Source: Adineta vaga (taxonomy: Eukaryota > Rotifera). From it: DNA of 64,000 nucleotides. Both the position numbers and the translations under genes were made by a program. The notes beneath the pieces are model-generated. The model was given only the letters and a program-made list of their open reading frames with translations, did no database searches and was not told the origin of the DNA. Positions 40,407 to 51,471 of this stretch are shown one piece after another. Position 1 is the first letter of the stretch, and every line of letters starts with the position of its first letter. The DNA is taken from NCBI GenBank assembly GCA_021613535.1, contig CP075494.1:7192001-7256000 (forward strand), written 5' to 3'.

Positions 40407-41007
40407 ATGCTATCGATCATTCAAATCATGAAGCATTTTGTGGTGCTTCTCTCTCATCATCATCATCATCATGGCCAGCAGAGTGTGAATACAAATGCAG
40501 AAGATATACCGCGACTACAATGTGAAAGGAACAAGTGCGAAAATGAAAGACAAAGATTACGAGATAGACTTGAACAATTAATCAAATATAGAAAGGAAAA
40601 ACAAAGAGAAAGTTGGATTGATCGATGGTGTCCATGTTGTTGTCGTCGATCGAATAGAGAACGAAGAGTTGATTATGAATATAAATCTTCATTATATCAA
40701 TCTCCTATCTCATTTCCTTACATTGATCAAACTCAGCATGAATTTCAACCAAGTAATAATCCGCCGTATAAATCATTAGTTTTCAAAAATCTTGAAACGA
40801 AAATCTTGAATTGTCTCAGTAATACTCCCAGGTAATTATTAATCTAATTGAATATCATTTAAATATATGATTTCTTTCAGATCGGAATCCATTTCTGTCC
40901 TATCAAATAAACAATCCAGTTTACATTCTGCTTTTTCACCTGATACGTCAACTAGTCATTCTGGATCGGTATTAAACTCAGGAAAAAGTACAAACACATT
41001 GTTTTAA
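40407..41007 (+). CDS. Unknown protein with His run and CPCCC cluster
   Basis: Two exons, 40407-40831 and 40881-41007, give about 183 residues. Features are a six-His run, a charged helical stretch (ENERQRLRDRLEQLIKYRKE) likely to form a coiled coil, then WIDRWCPCCCRRSN, a cysteine cluster next to basic residues that could be palmitoylated, and a Ser-rich tail. The start is uncertain: 40407 or 40428, or an upstream exon joined at an acceptor near 40489. I do not recognise a family. Confidence 0.5.
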
Positions 41008-43513
41008 ATCTTTCTGTAACTTAGTTTTGTAGGTCTCTTGAGTGTTAAAAATTATGAAAAATCTCTTTTGTAAGTAATTAGATGTTCTAATATGATCAAA
41101 AACAGAATTTGTTGTTTTAGAACTGTGCCCAACAGTGATCAAACACGAACGAGTAAAACCTCCATAAATATGTTATGATTGATTTTTAAATTGTTTATGT
41201 GTTTAGAAAAGAAAAAGAAATCAAGTTCGAGAAAGCAAAAATCAAAAAATGCAAGAAAATGATTTTCAATTCAGAAAAAGCAATTCTTCATTTTGTAATT
41301 TGTTTTTCTCATTACATTTCCTGCTGAGAGAAAGATTTATTCCTATTTGATTCTTGTATATTGATTAATCATCACGTCAAAACATGCAAGATACAAACAA
41401 GTAAGTTTTCTTGTCTAATTTGCACAACAATCGAATTAGATGCGAACTGAAGTCAGAAAAATATTTTCCATATGTGAACAATCAATTAGTTATTGAAGAA
41501 TGAGAAGAACATTTCAACTATAAATTACTCAAATGGGTTCGCAGACGATATTTGTATTCTATCTTTTCTCTTTTAGCTTATCTACACGAACAAATAAAGA
41601 TGTCATTTTTGCAATATGTATATTTATTGCAGTATTTTGTATGGGTTTTATTATTGGTTTTACGTATGCTATTTATACTCTATCAAAAAAGGACTAAATG
41701 TATTGATATTAGACATTTCTATAGTTTTGGGTGTATGACTTTTTTTCTTCTTTTGTTTGACATCTGATAAATGGAGAAGATGAATTTTTCATATTTATCA
41801 ATCTTCTTTTCTTCTCGAATAAGTAAAGTTTAAAATAGCATTATCAAGTCAATAAATGAATAATGAACGTTGATATCGAGTAAATTAGTTGATTGAAGTA
41901 AAGAATAAAAATTGAGATCTTACGTTAAACATTTTTTTTATATTCCCAATGGAATCAAGTTAATTATCGATGAGACAAAAAAAAAGGCAAGACTCAAGAT
42001 GATATACAAAAATGTATTCATTCTCATTGAATAGTTCTTAATTAAAAATATCGGGATATTTTTTAAACGAGAACATTTCATTCAAAATGATGTAGAAAAA
42101 AACAAATTAAGATATGAATAATTAAATACATCCAATGATTGCAATCATTAGAGGTTTAATAAAAAATGTATAAGCAAACTATCTAAATATTCTATCACAT
42201 GAGAAAATAATCGCGTTCTTTTCATTCTCTAGATAAGTATATTTCTACTTTTTAGTTGTCTGTTTATGATCGTTCATTAAATTCTTCATTTTTTTTTTGA
42301 GACAATCTATAATTATTTTCTTTTTCTGATTTTAATGAGGTGTTTTTATTTCAAAGGATATGAAACAACCTTGTCTACATTTTAAGTCGCATGTTTAGAT
42401 ATATTATCTCAATCACCTTCAGCCTTGTAAAACACCGTTACAATGTTTATCTACATAGATATATTTAGAAATCAATACAATCAGTAAAATACACATTTTG
42501 ACAAAGGGAGGAAGTATGAAACGACGGTTCTTTGTTAAGCAAAGTAAAAAGAAACCGGATAATGTTTTTAGTAGAGATTTCTTGCTTTTTTCTTCTCGTT
42601 CGGCTTCGTTTTGTTTTTTCTCCATCAGTTGACGAGTCAAGGATAATGATGTGACATACTTATCAAGTGGTTTATTCAACAAGATATTTGTTCACTTGCT
42701 TCTCTATGATTATCGATTTTTTCATTCTTCTTCTTCTTCTTTTTCTTTTCGAGCAAAATGTAAAGAATAACCAAAGGAATTGATAAGTGCTTCTCTTTTA
42801 CTCATCGATTAATAATCAAGAACGTCATCCTGTGAAATTTCCTGGAAAAAGAACGAATCAAGATGATTATACATAATGATCGTGTTCAATTGGCCTCGAT
42901 TAATGCATTTATCATAAATGTAGAAGGAAATCAATGATAATCAAATGATGATTGATTTTCTCATAGAATTCACTCGATCTCTTTATTCAAACGATTTTTC
43001 TCTCTTATAGATTTAGTTATTAATACAACTAACTAATCATGAATCATATTATCATTCAATCGACTTTATCTGTTATGTTGGTCGATTACCTCATATTTAA
43101 AGGTTTGTCTATGTTTTACACGGTTTATTACACACATGCAATGAAGAAGAAGAAAAAAAACGAGAGAACTAATACATCTTGGAAAATACTACAGATTGTA
43201 TGGATAAAAATAAACTAGATAGATAATAGATAACAAGAAAGAATAATGTCGATAGATCCAGACAATCATCGAGAATAGTATTAATTTAAGAGAGGTAGCG
43301 GAAGAAATCTTAGTTGGAAATTTTTTTCTTACTAATCATGAATACAATATAATTCCAGGAAAAAAGAGAGAGAGAGCGAGCGAGAGAAAAGAATAGAGAA
43401 TTGCTCGTTTCTTTTCCGTTTACTACATTCTACTACTCTTTTGTCTGCCATCTAAATTTATTATATTTATTCTAGAGAATATCTCAATTGGATATTGATT
43501 TTCATTGAATACT
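41008..43513. other. Gene-poor region
   Basis: This 2.5 kb holds only a putative two-exon micro-protein gene at 41384-41697. The rest is AT-rich with A and T runs and no recognisable coding sequence; a minus-strand frame at 42419-42682 lacks splice or family support. Confidence 0.5.
41384..41697 (+). CDS. Putative 45-residue single-pass membrane micro-protein
   Basis: A 17-nt exon 41384-41400 with a strong GTAAGT donor joins an exon 41577-41697 after CTCTTTTAG. The product begins MQDTNNLSTRTNKDV and continues as one hydrophobic helix (AICIFIAVFCMGFIIGFTYA), ending LSKKD. Hydrophilic ends and a dilysine near the C-terminus fit a small ER or plasma-membrane protein. This rests on splice motifs and one hydrophobic segment only. 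Confidence 0.35.
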
Positions 43514-46262
43514 ATGTTTCACTGGTGGATCTTAGAAGCATTGGAACAGTAAGTCAGATTTGAATGTCTTAAGTGGTCATATATACTCCAATCAATTATC
43601 AGTACGAAAGAAAACATGAGAATAACGTTTATATTATTAGGACATGCGAATATAAACATACTACGAGGAACTAGTATCTAGGATTAAACATGACATGTTT
43701 TTCCAGGTATTTCGAAGAAAAATATCTGATTCAGAGAACATTGATTAGGTTAAAATCTTTTGTACTGTGAAATGAGCAGAAATGAGGCGAAAAATGACAT
43801 GAATTTTACAATTAAAGTAACAGAAAATGATCCGTATAATTTCTTGGCATGTTAATGTATGTTACAGTCAGAAAAAAGAATGAAATCTTTCAATGTTATC
43901 TATTAGTAATGATCGATAACGGAAATCTGATTTACAAACGAACGTATTGGACCTTTTTTTTTGCTAATTAGAAAAACACGTTTTCTGTAATCAGAAAGAA
44001 GCCGATTTCTTATTGTCAATTGTAAGAAAAATAATTTCCTTGTTGTCAATCAGTACACTTGAAAACAATAAACGAGAAAGAAAATGTCAGAATCTGTTAG
44101 ATCGTTTTGACATCTTCCGAACTAATTATATATTTTTATTTATTGAAAATAATCTTATTGAAATATGAAACTTTCTTGCCGATCGATGATTTTATATTTA
44201 ATCGAAAAACGACGTGAGAAACAATTCTTATTACAAACATTCTTTTTCAAGTAAAATGATATTCCTCTAGGTTAAACAGTTCTCTATAAGACTTCCTGAA
44301 GGAATGTATCCCTAAAGAATTTGACGTTTCCGACAGAATGAAACTTTAATTGATATTCTCTTATGGCTTTTTATGAACTATTTCAGTGTGGCAGTGTTTC
44401 TTGTTGATGCTGCTGCTAAAGTCGGTCAACATGGACATGATGGTGCATGTGATGATGATTTCTATGATCGTTTATCACGTCGTTATTCTGTAGTTCTTCT
44501 CACAATATTCACAGTCTTAGTTTCATCCAAACAATATGTTGGCGAACCGATAGCTTGTTTTTGTCCTGCACATTTTACTGGTACACATGTAGAATATACG
44601 AATAATATCTGTTGGATATCCAATACTTATTTTGTTTCATTTGATCGTCTTTTACCAAAATATCCGAATCCGAAAACTGAACATTTCATTTATTTCTATC
44701 AATATGTACCATTTATTTTAATGATTCAAGCCATACTTTTTTATATACCATCATTGATATGGTCAACATTAAATTCTAAAAGTGGTTATGATCTTGGAAT
44801 ACTTGTTACTCAAGCTCGTATTGCTGATACATATACAGCTGAACTTCGTACGGCATCTGTTCGTCACTTAGCACGTTTTATTGATCGTACACTTGAATAT
44901 CATCGACAAAAACGTTTAGAATATATGGAGGAATTACAATCATTAAAATGTTCATCATTTTTCTCCTTTTTTTTCTATAATAATCATATATCTATGAGAG
45001 AAAATCATTTAATGCGAGCATTTCTATTTACAAAAGTTCTCTATTTAATCAATGCTTTCGGACAATTATATTTGTTGAATTTTTTCTTGGGAAATGATTA
45101 TCATATGTATGGTTTCGCTGTTCTACATGCTTTATTTACAGGCAATAATGAAAATTGGACAGTAACACCGAGATTTCCAAGAGTTACATGGTATGTATCG
45201 TTATCAATTCCTTTGTTTTGTAAAGATAGGATGTGTAGATTAGTACCTCCGGTAAAGATTTGAATTAGTGATAAGAAATCAGTATGCAAGCTTTTACTTT
45301 GCAAACAAGATCTTATATTGATGAATGTCTTGAATAGATAATCTTTTGTATTTCAAATGAGATTGTATTATGTATATGCAAATTAGTGATTCTTATTCTG
45401 ATTTAGGTGTAATTTTGCTGTTCGAAATCTTGCAGATAATATACATACATATACAGTTCAATGCAGTTTACCAATCAATTTATTTAACGAAAAGATCTTT
45501 TTAATCATTTGGTTTTGGCTTTATTTTACAACATTATTTACATTATTTGGTTTTCTCTATTGGTTAGTTTCCTTTTTCTATCCACATTTTTACCGAACAA
45601 ACCTTGTTCATTATTTACAATCAATGAAACGTATTAATACTCATCATTTTCCACAAAATCCATTTCAAGAACCAATTCAATCTCGACGTCATTCAATGCA
45701 TCACGGACAACATAGTCATCATGGTCATCATGGCCATCATCATCATCGTCCTCATTCATTTTCTCGTCATACACATTACAATATGGCACATCATATGCAT
45801 CATTATCATCAACAACAACAACAACATCAGCAGCAGCAGTATCAGCAGCAGCAGTATCAGCAGCAGCAGCAGCAGCAGCAAAGTCTAATGCCGCCCTATG
45901 CTGGTCGAATAATGAGAACAAGTTTTGATTCATCTGCTTCACTGCATACACGTGATTATATTACTCTTCCAATTTCAACCGAAAAATTAAATGTTGAAAG
46001 TAATGCTCCATCAACACCTGAAGAACGTTCATCATCTCCAACAACTCCTCGACGAGTAACAGCGACCGGATCAGAATCAACATCGATATCCAATGAAGAT
46101 AATCAAATGATAACGAACTTTTTAGTTGATTATCTTGGACGTGATGGAACACTTGTGTTATATTTACTTAAAATTAATACAAATGATGTTATTACAGGTG
46201 AAATCGTTATAGCTTTATTTGAATTGTTTAAAACAGCGCAGACAATTGATAAAACAGAATAA
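43514..46262 (+). CDS. Innexin gap-junction protein
   Basis: Three exons (43514-43548, 44387-45190, 45407-46262) join to 564 residues. Exon 1 supplies MFHWWILEALE, separated from exon 2 by an 838-nt intron, one of the longest here. Exon 2 contains the innexin signature YVGEPIACFCPAHF, the two extracellular cysteine sets and transmembrane spans near VVLLTIFTVLVS and FILMIQAILFYIPSLIW; exon 3 carries CNFAVRNLADNIHTYTVQC and the fourth span. Innexins form invertebrate gap junctions and hemichannels. The cytosolic tail of about 220 residues is unusual: a His-rich block (45700-45810), then a polyglutamine block with Tyr spacers (45811-45880), then a Ser/Thr/Pro stretch and a hydrophobic end. Confidence 0.95.
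45700..45882 (+). repeat. CAT/CAC and CAG/CAA codon runs (His and Gln tracts)
   Basis: Within the innexin tail, His codons (HHGHHGHHHH type) are followed by CAA/CAG runs interrupted by TAT, giving QQQQYQQQQYQ blocks. Pure CAGCAG runs near 45829-45880 are the sort that expand or contract. Confidence 0.85.
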
Positions 46263-46633
46263 GAATAGAAGATTAGGTTTTTTTGTATTTGTTTTTTTAT
46301 TAATTATCGAATTTAAATTGAATATAGTGTGATATCTGTGTGGATAATGATACTTTCTACGTCCATTCACTTGATAAATTTCTTGATTTTTAACTAAATC
46401 TAAAATCTCAAGAACAAAGCTACATATAATTGGATTATTTTCGAAAACAGTAAACACAGAAAGCAGTTAATATAAACTTTTTAAAGTTTTATTCAAGAAA
46501 TGAAATTCAATTATTATTGTGTTTTTTGAAATGCTTGCTTTGGAACAAAAAAAGAAGAGAAGAAATTCATTACATTCAGTAAGGAGATCAGTATCTGACT
46601 AAATGTAACACGAAGAAATGAGATCACTTGTAG
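46263..46633. other. Convergent intergenic region
   Basis: 371 bp of 3' flank between the innexin and the minus-strand disordered-protein gene. Nothing specific is seen. Confidence 0.6.
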
Positions 46634-47725
46634 TTAATCCACATTCATTTGATTGACCATTGGTGGTTGATTAAAATCACGATTCATATGATAATCTGAT
46701 ACATATGGTGCTGGATTGGACCAAACACTATCATAACTTTCTGTTCGTTTTATTTCTGGTAATGGACGTTGATATTTACGAGAATTCAATGGCATCTGTT
46801 CTTGATTGCCATTATAATGATGGAATAAATCCCACATACTACCGGCACGTTCAACTTTCGCGGCTGTTGTTGCTGTTGTTCGAGTACGATCATTCGGTTT
46901 TGTGGGAGGTTTATGTGATGGTTCATTGACAGACGCATCATATTGCTAAGAGAAAACAAAAGAATAAAATAGAAATATTTCATTATCATTACTTACTTGA
47001 TCTCGTCGTGCATAATCCAATTGAGTTTGAGTAACATATTGTTGTTGTTCATATGGAATTCTCTCAATATGTCTTTGATCAACAGATTCCATATCATCTG
47101 ATTTTAAGCCAGTAATTGGAACTAAAATGATGAGCAGAAATTTAGCTTTCATTTCTCTAATTTTTATAATTAATTACCAATTCCTACCGTACGCATGTGC
47201 TTTGGATTAGCAGAATAACGACTATTTTGTCGTGAATATGTTGTTCTCTCATCTGTTCCATGTTGAAAAAGATTTTGGTACGAATTATCTCGTGTTTTCG
47301 CACGTTCATCTTGATTTCTTGTTCCTGAACCTGATGGATTTGTTTTTGATTGAGACCAATCCCACCAGCGTGATTCTTCTCGCTCACCATGTGCACCTCT
47401 CATTGGACCAGATGAACTAGCATTTGATCGATTGTTCTCAATCGGTCGTGTAGCATAAGGATTCTGACGTAAGTCTGGTGCTGGTGCGGAACTTGAATAT
47501 GCATTCAATTCAGTATAGAACGGTGCTGGTTGACGCGATTGAGTCTGTCGAAATTGTGAATTTTCCTGCTCAGAAGCTTCTTCTCCAAATATACGATAAC
47601 TACTCGAACTAAATAGCAATGATAGAAAAGACATAAAAACGAAAAACAAAACTTCAAGTTTACTTGTGTCTTTCAGGTGCAAATCTTTTATGTTTGATTT
47701 CATCGAAATTGTGCATTTTGGCCAT
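46634..47725 (-). CDS. Unrecognised disordered Gln/Ser/Arg-rich protein
   Basis: Four exons (47725-47664, 47608-47178, 47121-46997, 46945-46634) join to 309 residues with consistent phases. It starts MAKMHNFDEIKHKRFAPERH, continues NSSSYRIFGEEA, and is mostly polar, with repeated aromatic-charged short motifs (SRWWDWSQ, YQNLFQHG, MWDLFHHY, SYDSVWSNP). No globular domain, signal peptide or membrane span is seen. The small F-G and W motifs in disorder suggest a scaffold or cytoskeleton-binding protein, but this is a guess; I do not recognise the family. Confidence 0.7.
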
Positions 47726-48525
47726 ATTGAATTATAAAATATCTATAGTATAATAAAAATAACAATTTAAAACCTGAAAAAGTATAATCATCAAGATCTT
47801 TACTCTCAAATAGAACATAGGAAATTAATAAAGACATTATATATACACATTGACAGTCACATGTCGTACAAATTGAACTTTTTCAGATAAAACCAAACAC
47901 ATTTCACTGAACAGAAGTTATCTTATTTGTCAATCTGTCATAAACGTTCAAACTATTCTAACTTTCTCTCATTCACCAATTCGAATTTTCTATATGACTT
48001 CATTCGAAGTCGTTCGAAAAGAGTATAACGTAAATTAGCTTTGTTTTTCTCTTCGAAGTTCACCTGTTGTTATCGTAACATAAATGTCCTATCGTCGTCT
48101 TGCCTGTTCATTCAATTCACTAACACAAACATTCTATTCACCATCACCGATGCATTCATCATAGGAACCGAATGTCATCAAAGTGCATAAGTGCATTATT
48201 CAATGTATGTTTATCGGAAATTTCTGATTAAAAGTATTTTTATAAATCATTTCATCTTGAAATATAATACATCAAAGTAAAATTGATTTATTTTTCCAAA
48301 ATTTATATTTATTTATTTATACACTTTCTCCGTCATTCTCTTTTCTTCTGGGTTAAGCTAAGGTCGCGTGCTTCTATGCATGACTCATCGAAATTGAGAG
48401 AAAAGATTCTATTCCCACCCACCACATCATTTTCTCTTTATCATATTTTTCTGTTCTCAACTAAACAAGTACAAGAGAAATCAGGCGTTCATATTTATTT
48501 CTAGATACTTCCTAGTCTTATAACA
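47726..48525. promoter_or_regulatory. Divergent intergenic region
   Basis: This 800-bp spacer lies between divergent genes. A possible acceptor (TTTATTTCTAG) ends at 48504, 22 nt before the SERTA-like start. No protein gene is supported. Confidence 0.5.
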
Positions 48526-49211
48526 ATGACAAGTCCAACTGATTTATCGCAATTGTATATTTTATTATCTTACGAAAAGGTGTGTGTGTCAAAAAGAAAC
48601 ACGAATCAGCGTAAATAATCATCATATGTTTATCTTTCTAGTTACAACGGTCGACAATAAGTCAACGTCAGAGACCTATTGAAGCTTCATTACGAAATCG
48701 TTTATTAGTATGGCGTTTTTTAAAGAAAATTGAAAATGAACCAGTATCACCAATTCTAAATTCCGAACAGCAATTAATCACACATACCGATCCAAATAAT
48801 GGTTCCTGGATACTTGATTTAAATGAAACTTGTGTGAATAATGATGATGATGAAATTGATATGGATATCGATTCAGATATCGTCACTGTTGTAAGTACAA
48901 ATGAAACGAATAATTCCACCTGTGACACAATGGATATGGAACAAGACACAGACGTAACATTATTATTGAAACGTGCAATTGGTGCTGAACGTCGACAAAA
49001 AAATTCATTATCAACAGAAAATCCTATTTTAAATGAAACAAATAATTCAAATATATCCGAAACAACAACAACAACAGCTTTCGAAGAAACCGAACAATTT
49101 TTTCACGATCTTTGTGCCGAATTAACGAATACAACAGCAACACTTGTTTCAACATCGACAACCAATTCATTACGATGTTCAACATCACCTGAGCCAGCCT
49201 TAATTCATTAA
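48526..49211 (+). CDS. SERTA-domain-like protein
   Basis: Exons 48526-48579 and 48642-49211 join to 207 residues. Near the N-terminus, LYILLSYEKLQRS then PIEASLRNRLLVWRFLKKIE matches the SERTA pattern (SxxKLxxS, then PSLRRxVLxxNTLRRI). The rest is acidic and Ser/Thr/Asn-rich, ending in EQFFHDLCAEL. SERTA proteins are small transcriptional co-regulators acting with E2F/DP and PHD-bromodomain factors. The assignment rests on one short motif. The intron donor lies in a (GT)n stretch. Confidence 0.55.
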
Positions 49212-49900
49212 AATTTGACAGTATATAATTTTTTTCTTATTAGGTGCTGTGTCTTGTCTTCTTCGTGTCTCATATTATTTTTTGTTTTCGTTCTATCGGA
49301 ATGATCATGTTTTCTTTCTCTAGCAACACATCGCTCAAATATTCCTCGAATGACTCCTGTGTTTTTCAATTCCGATCCGGTCCTTGGTTGTTTTTGTTCT
49401 TTTTCAAATTGATCTCTTGGATTATTCACAAAAATGATGCAAATATAACGATAGAAAGAAGAAAATAGAAATTAAAAAAAAAGGAAATCCTGTATAGTTA
49501 TGTCAGTTTATTCTTGACTTTTCTTATTCTTACTTCAGATGTGTTCGTGTCTTTTTTGTTTCAAAGAAAAAAAAATGAAAGAAGATATGCTTTTTCTTTT
49601 TCTGTCATTAGTGTTTTTTTTTAAATACTCTTTATGTTTTCGGTTTTTTTTCTCTATCTCTCTCTCTCGCTCTTTTCTTTTTTCATTACGCACGCGTTGC
49701 ATCCTGTGCAAACACAACAGAATTGATCTATTTATTGTAACACGTGAACTTTTTTTTTTCTAAAAAGAAGAAAATAAGAAATCTCAAAGATTAACCAAAT
49801 TCAATTTTGTTTCTTTTATTTCGAAAAAATTCCTACGAATACGAACAAAAAATGAACTAAATTTAATATCATACTTGTTATATTTTAGACGACAACAAAT
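49212..49900. other. Intergenic region upstream of phosphatidylserine decarboxylase
   Basis: Pyrimidine-rich spacer between two same-strand genes. An acceptor TATATTTTAG ends at 49888, 12 nt before the next ATG. Open frames at 49244-49763 are low-complexity (Phe/Leu from T runs) and not supported. Confidence 0.5.
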
Positions 49901-51316
49901 ATGAATCGGACCGAATCTGGAACATCATTGGCACGTAACAATAATGAGAGAGCATCAGCAGCAGCCATCGAAGAATCGAATGAAACTCTTCCTGAAATTG
50001 ATGATGAAGAAACTCGAGAAGTGCAATCAGCATTTTCACATATGATCGATCAAACATGTTCCGATGGGCCAGCAACTGATGGAAATATCTTTGAACATAC
50101 ATATGTTCCACGTGATTGGTATGGATTTTTCTTTCGTTCAATTGTTCCAACGCAAGAATCAGTTAAACAGCATCTTGAACATGAATTACCTCGACAATTT
50201 TTCAACTATGATGGTAAAGAAGGTGTTAAATATGCTTTTAAGGTTCTCGATCGTCGTACGAATACATTAACATATGAACAAATGCCATCGTATCATAAAT
50301 ATGGTATGCGTTTGTTGTTCAGTGGTCCGGTTCAACGTGAAATGTTACATACACGTGCTATAAAAAGTTTCTTTGCTCGGGAAACGAAACGTTTAGGTAA
50401 AGCGTTTGATGAATCAAAATCTTGTAAACATATTCCATCGTTTGTGAAAATGTATCAGATCAATCTGGATGAATTACTCTATCCAAAAATAGCAGATTAT
50501 GCAACATTTAATGAATTTTTTTATCGAAAACTGAAACCAACTGCTCGACGAATTGCTGATCGAAATGATCCAAATATCATTGTTTCAGCGGCGGATTGCC
50601 GTTTAATTCTATTCAATAATATCAATGATGCAACACGTATTTGGATTAAAGGTCATAACTTTTCACTTCACCATTTGTTTCATGATGAAAAATTAGCCGA
50701 AGAATTTGATGGCGGTTCAATTGCTGTCTTTCGTTTAGCACCAGTTGATTATCATCGTTTTCATTCACCCATTCATGGGAAAGTTAGTGGTGAGATGAAG
50801 AAAATAACTGGGACTTATTATACAGTGAATCCAATTGCAATAAAAGAAAATTTAGATGTTCTTACTAGAAATCAACGTACTATGATCACAATTGAAAATG
50901 AAACTGTTGAAAAAATAGCTTTCGTAGCTATCGGTGCATTACTTGTTGGATCAGTTAATTTCACTGTTGAACCTCATCAATCGATTCAAAAAGGAGATGA
51001 ACTCGGTAAGGCAAATCATCATCTGTTTTTTTTTCTGTTTTTGAAAATTCCTTCGCTCTATTTAGGTTACTTTGCTTATGGCGGTAGTACTATTGTTGTT
51101 GTTTTTAAAGCAGGTATGATTAAATGGGATGACGATATCCAACATAATTCCGACAATTCCATGGAAACTCTTGTTCGAATGGGAGAACGTATTGGTCAAC
51201 GACAAACGGAGAGTCAACGTCAGGACTATTTAATGAATGCTTCTAAACATAACAAAAAACATGCAACAATAACTCAACTTTTCAATAACTTTCCTCGACT
51301 TGAACATATCAAATAA
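49901..51316 (+). CDS. PISD: Phosphatidylserine decarboxylase
   Basis: Exons 49901-51005 and 51066-51316 join. The intron is 60 nt and open in frame, so retention would add 20 hydrophobic residues without a stop. The enzyme converts phosphatidylserine to phosphatidylethanolamine. The domain shows FNEFFYRKLKPTARR, SAADCRL, IKGHNFSLHHL, APVDYHRFHSPIHG and VNPIAI. The GGST self-cleavage motif lies in FAYGGSTIVVVF, where the serine becomes the pyruvoyl cofactor. No mitochondrial targeting peptide or transmembrane segment is seen; a polar N-terminus of about 60 residues precedes VPRDWYGFFFRS. It may be a soluble, non-mitochondrial form of the enzyme; that is inference. Confidence 0.93.
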   Translation: MNRTESGTSLARNNNERASAAAIEESNETLPEIDDEETREVQSAFSHMIDQTCSDGPATDGNIFEHTYVPRDWYGFFFRSIVPTQESVKQHLEHELPRQFFNYDGKEGVKYAFKVLDRRTNTLTYEQMPSYHKYGMRLLFSGPVQREMLHTRAIKSFFARETKRLGKAFDESKSCKHIPSFVKMYQINLDELLYPKIADYATFNEFFYRKLKPTARRIADRNDPNIIVSAADCRLILFNNINDATRIWIKGHNFSLHHLFHDEKLAEEFDGGSIAVFRLAPVDYHRFHSPIHGKVSGEMKKITGTYYTVNPIAIKENLDVLTRNQRTMITIENETVEKIAFVAIGALLVGSVNFTVEPHQSIQKGDELGKANHHLFFFLFLKIPSLYLGYFAYGGSTIVVVFKAGMIKWDDDIQHNSDNSMETLVRMGERIGQRQTESQRQDYLMNASKHNKKHATITQLFNNFPRLEHIK

Positions 51317-51471
51317 TTTCTGACATCTATTTTTCCTTTCCTATTCTTTTATCATGTGATATCATCGACATTTTATCGTGAAATGACTCTACAATTCTGA
51401 ATATTTACACAATATATTTTAATTTTTCTTTCAGATCTAATTTAAAAACAACAACAACAACAACAACAATA

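Noticed and set aside
45634-45951. Minus-strand frame rich in Ala/Asp opposite the innexin tail
   Set aside because: It is the reverse translation of CAG and CAT runs in a well-supported plus-strand exon.
49244-49763. Plus-strand Phe-rich open frames between SERTA-like and PISD
   Set aside because: They derive from T runs and show no motif; the spacer is better read as UTR and promoter.
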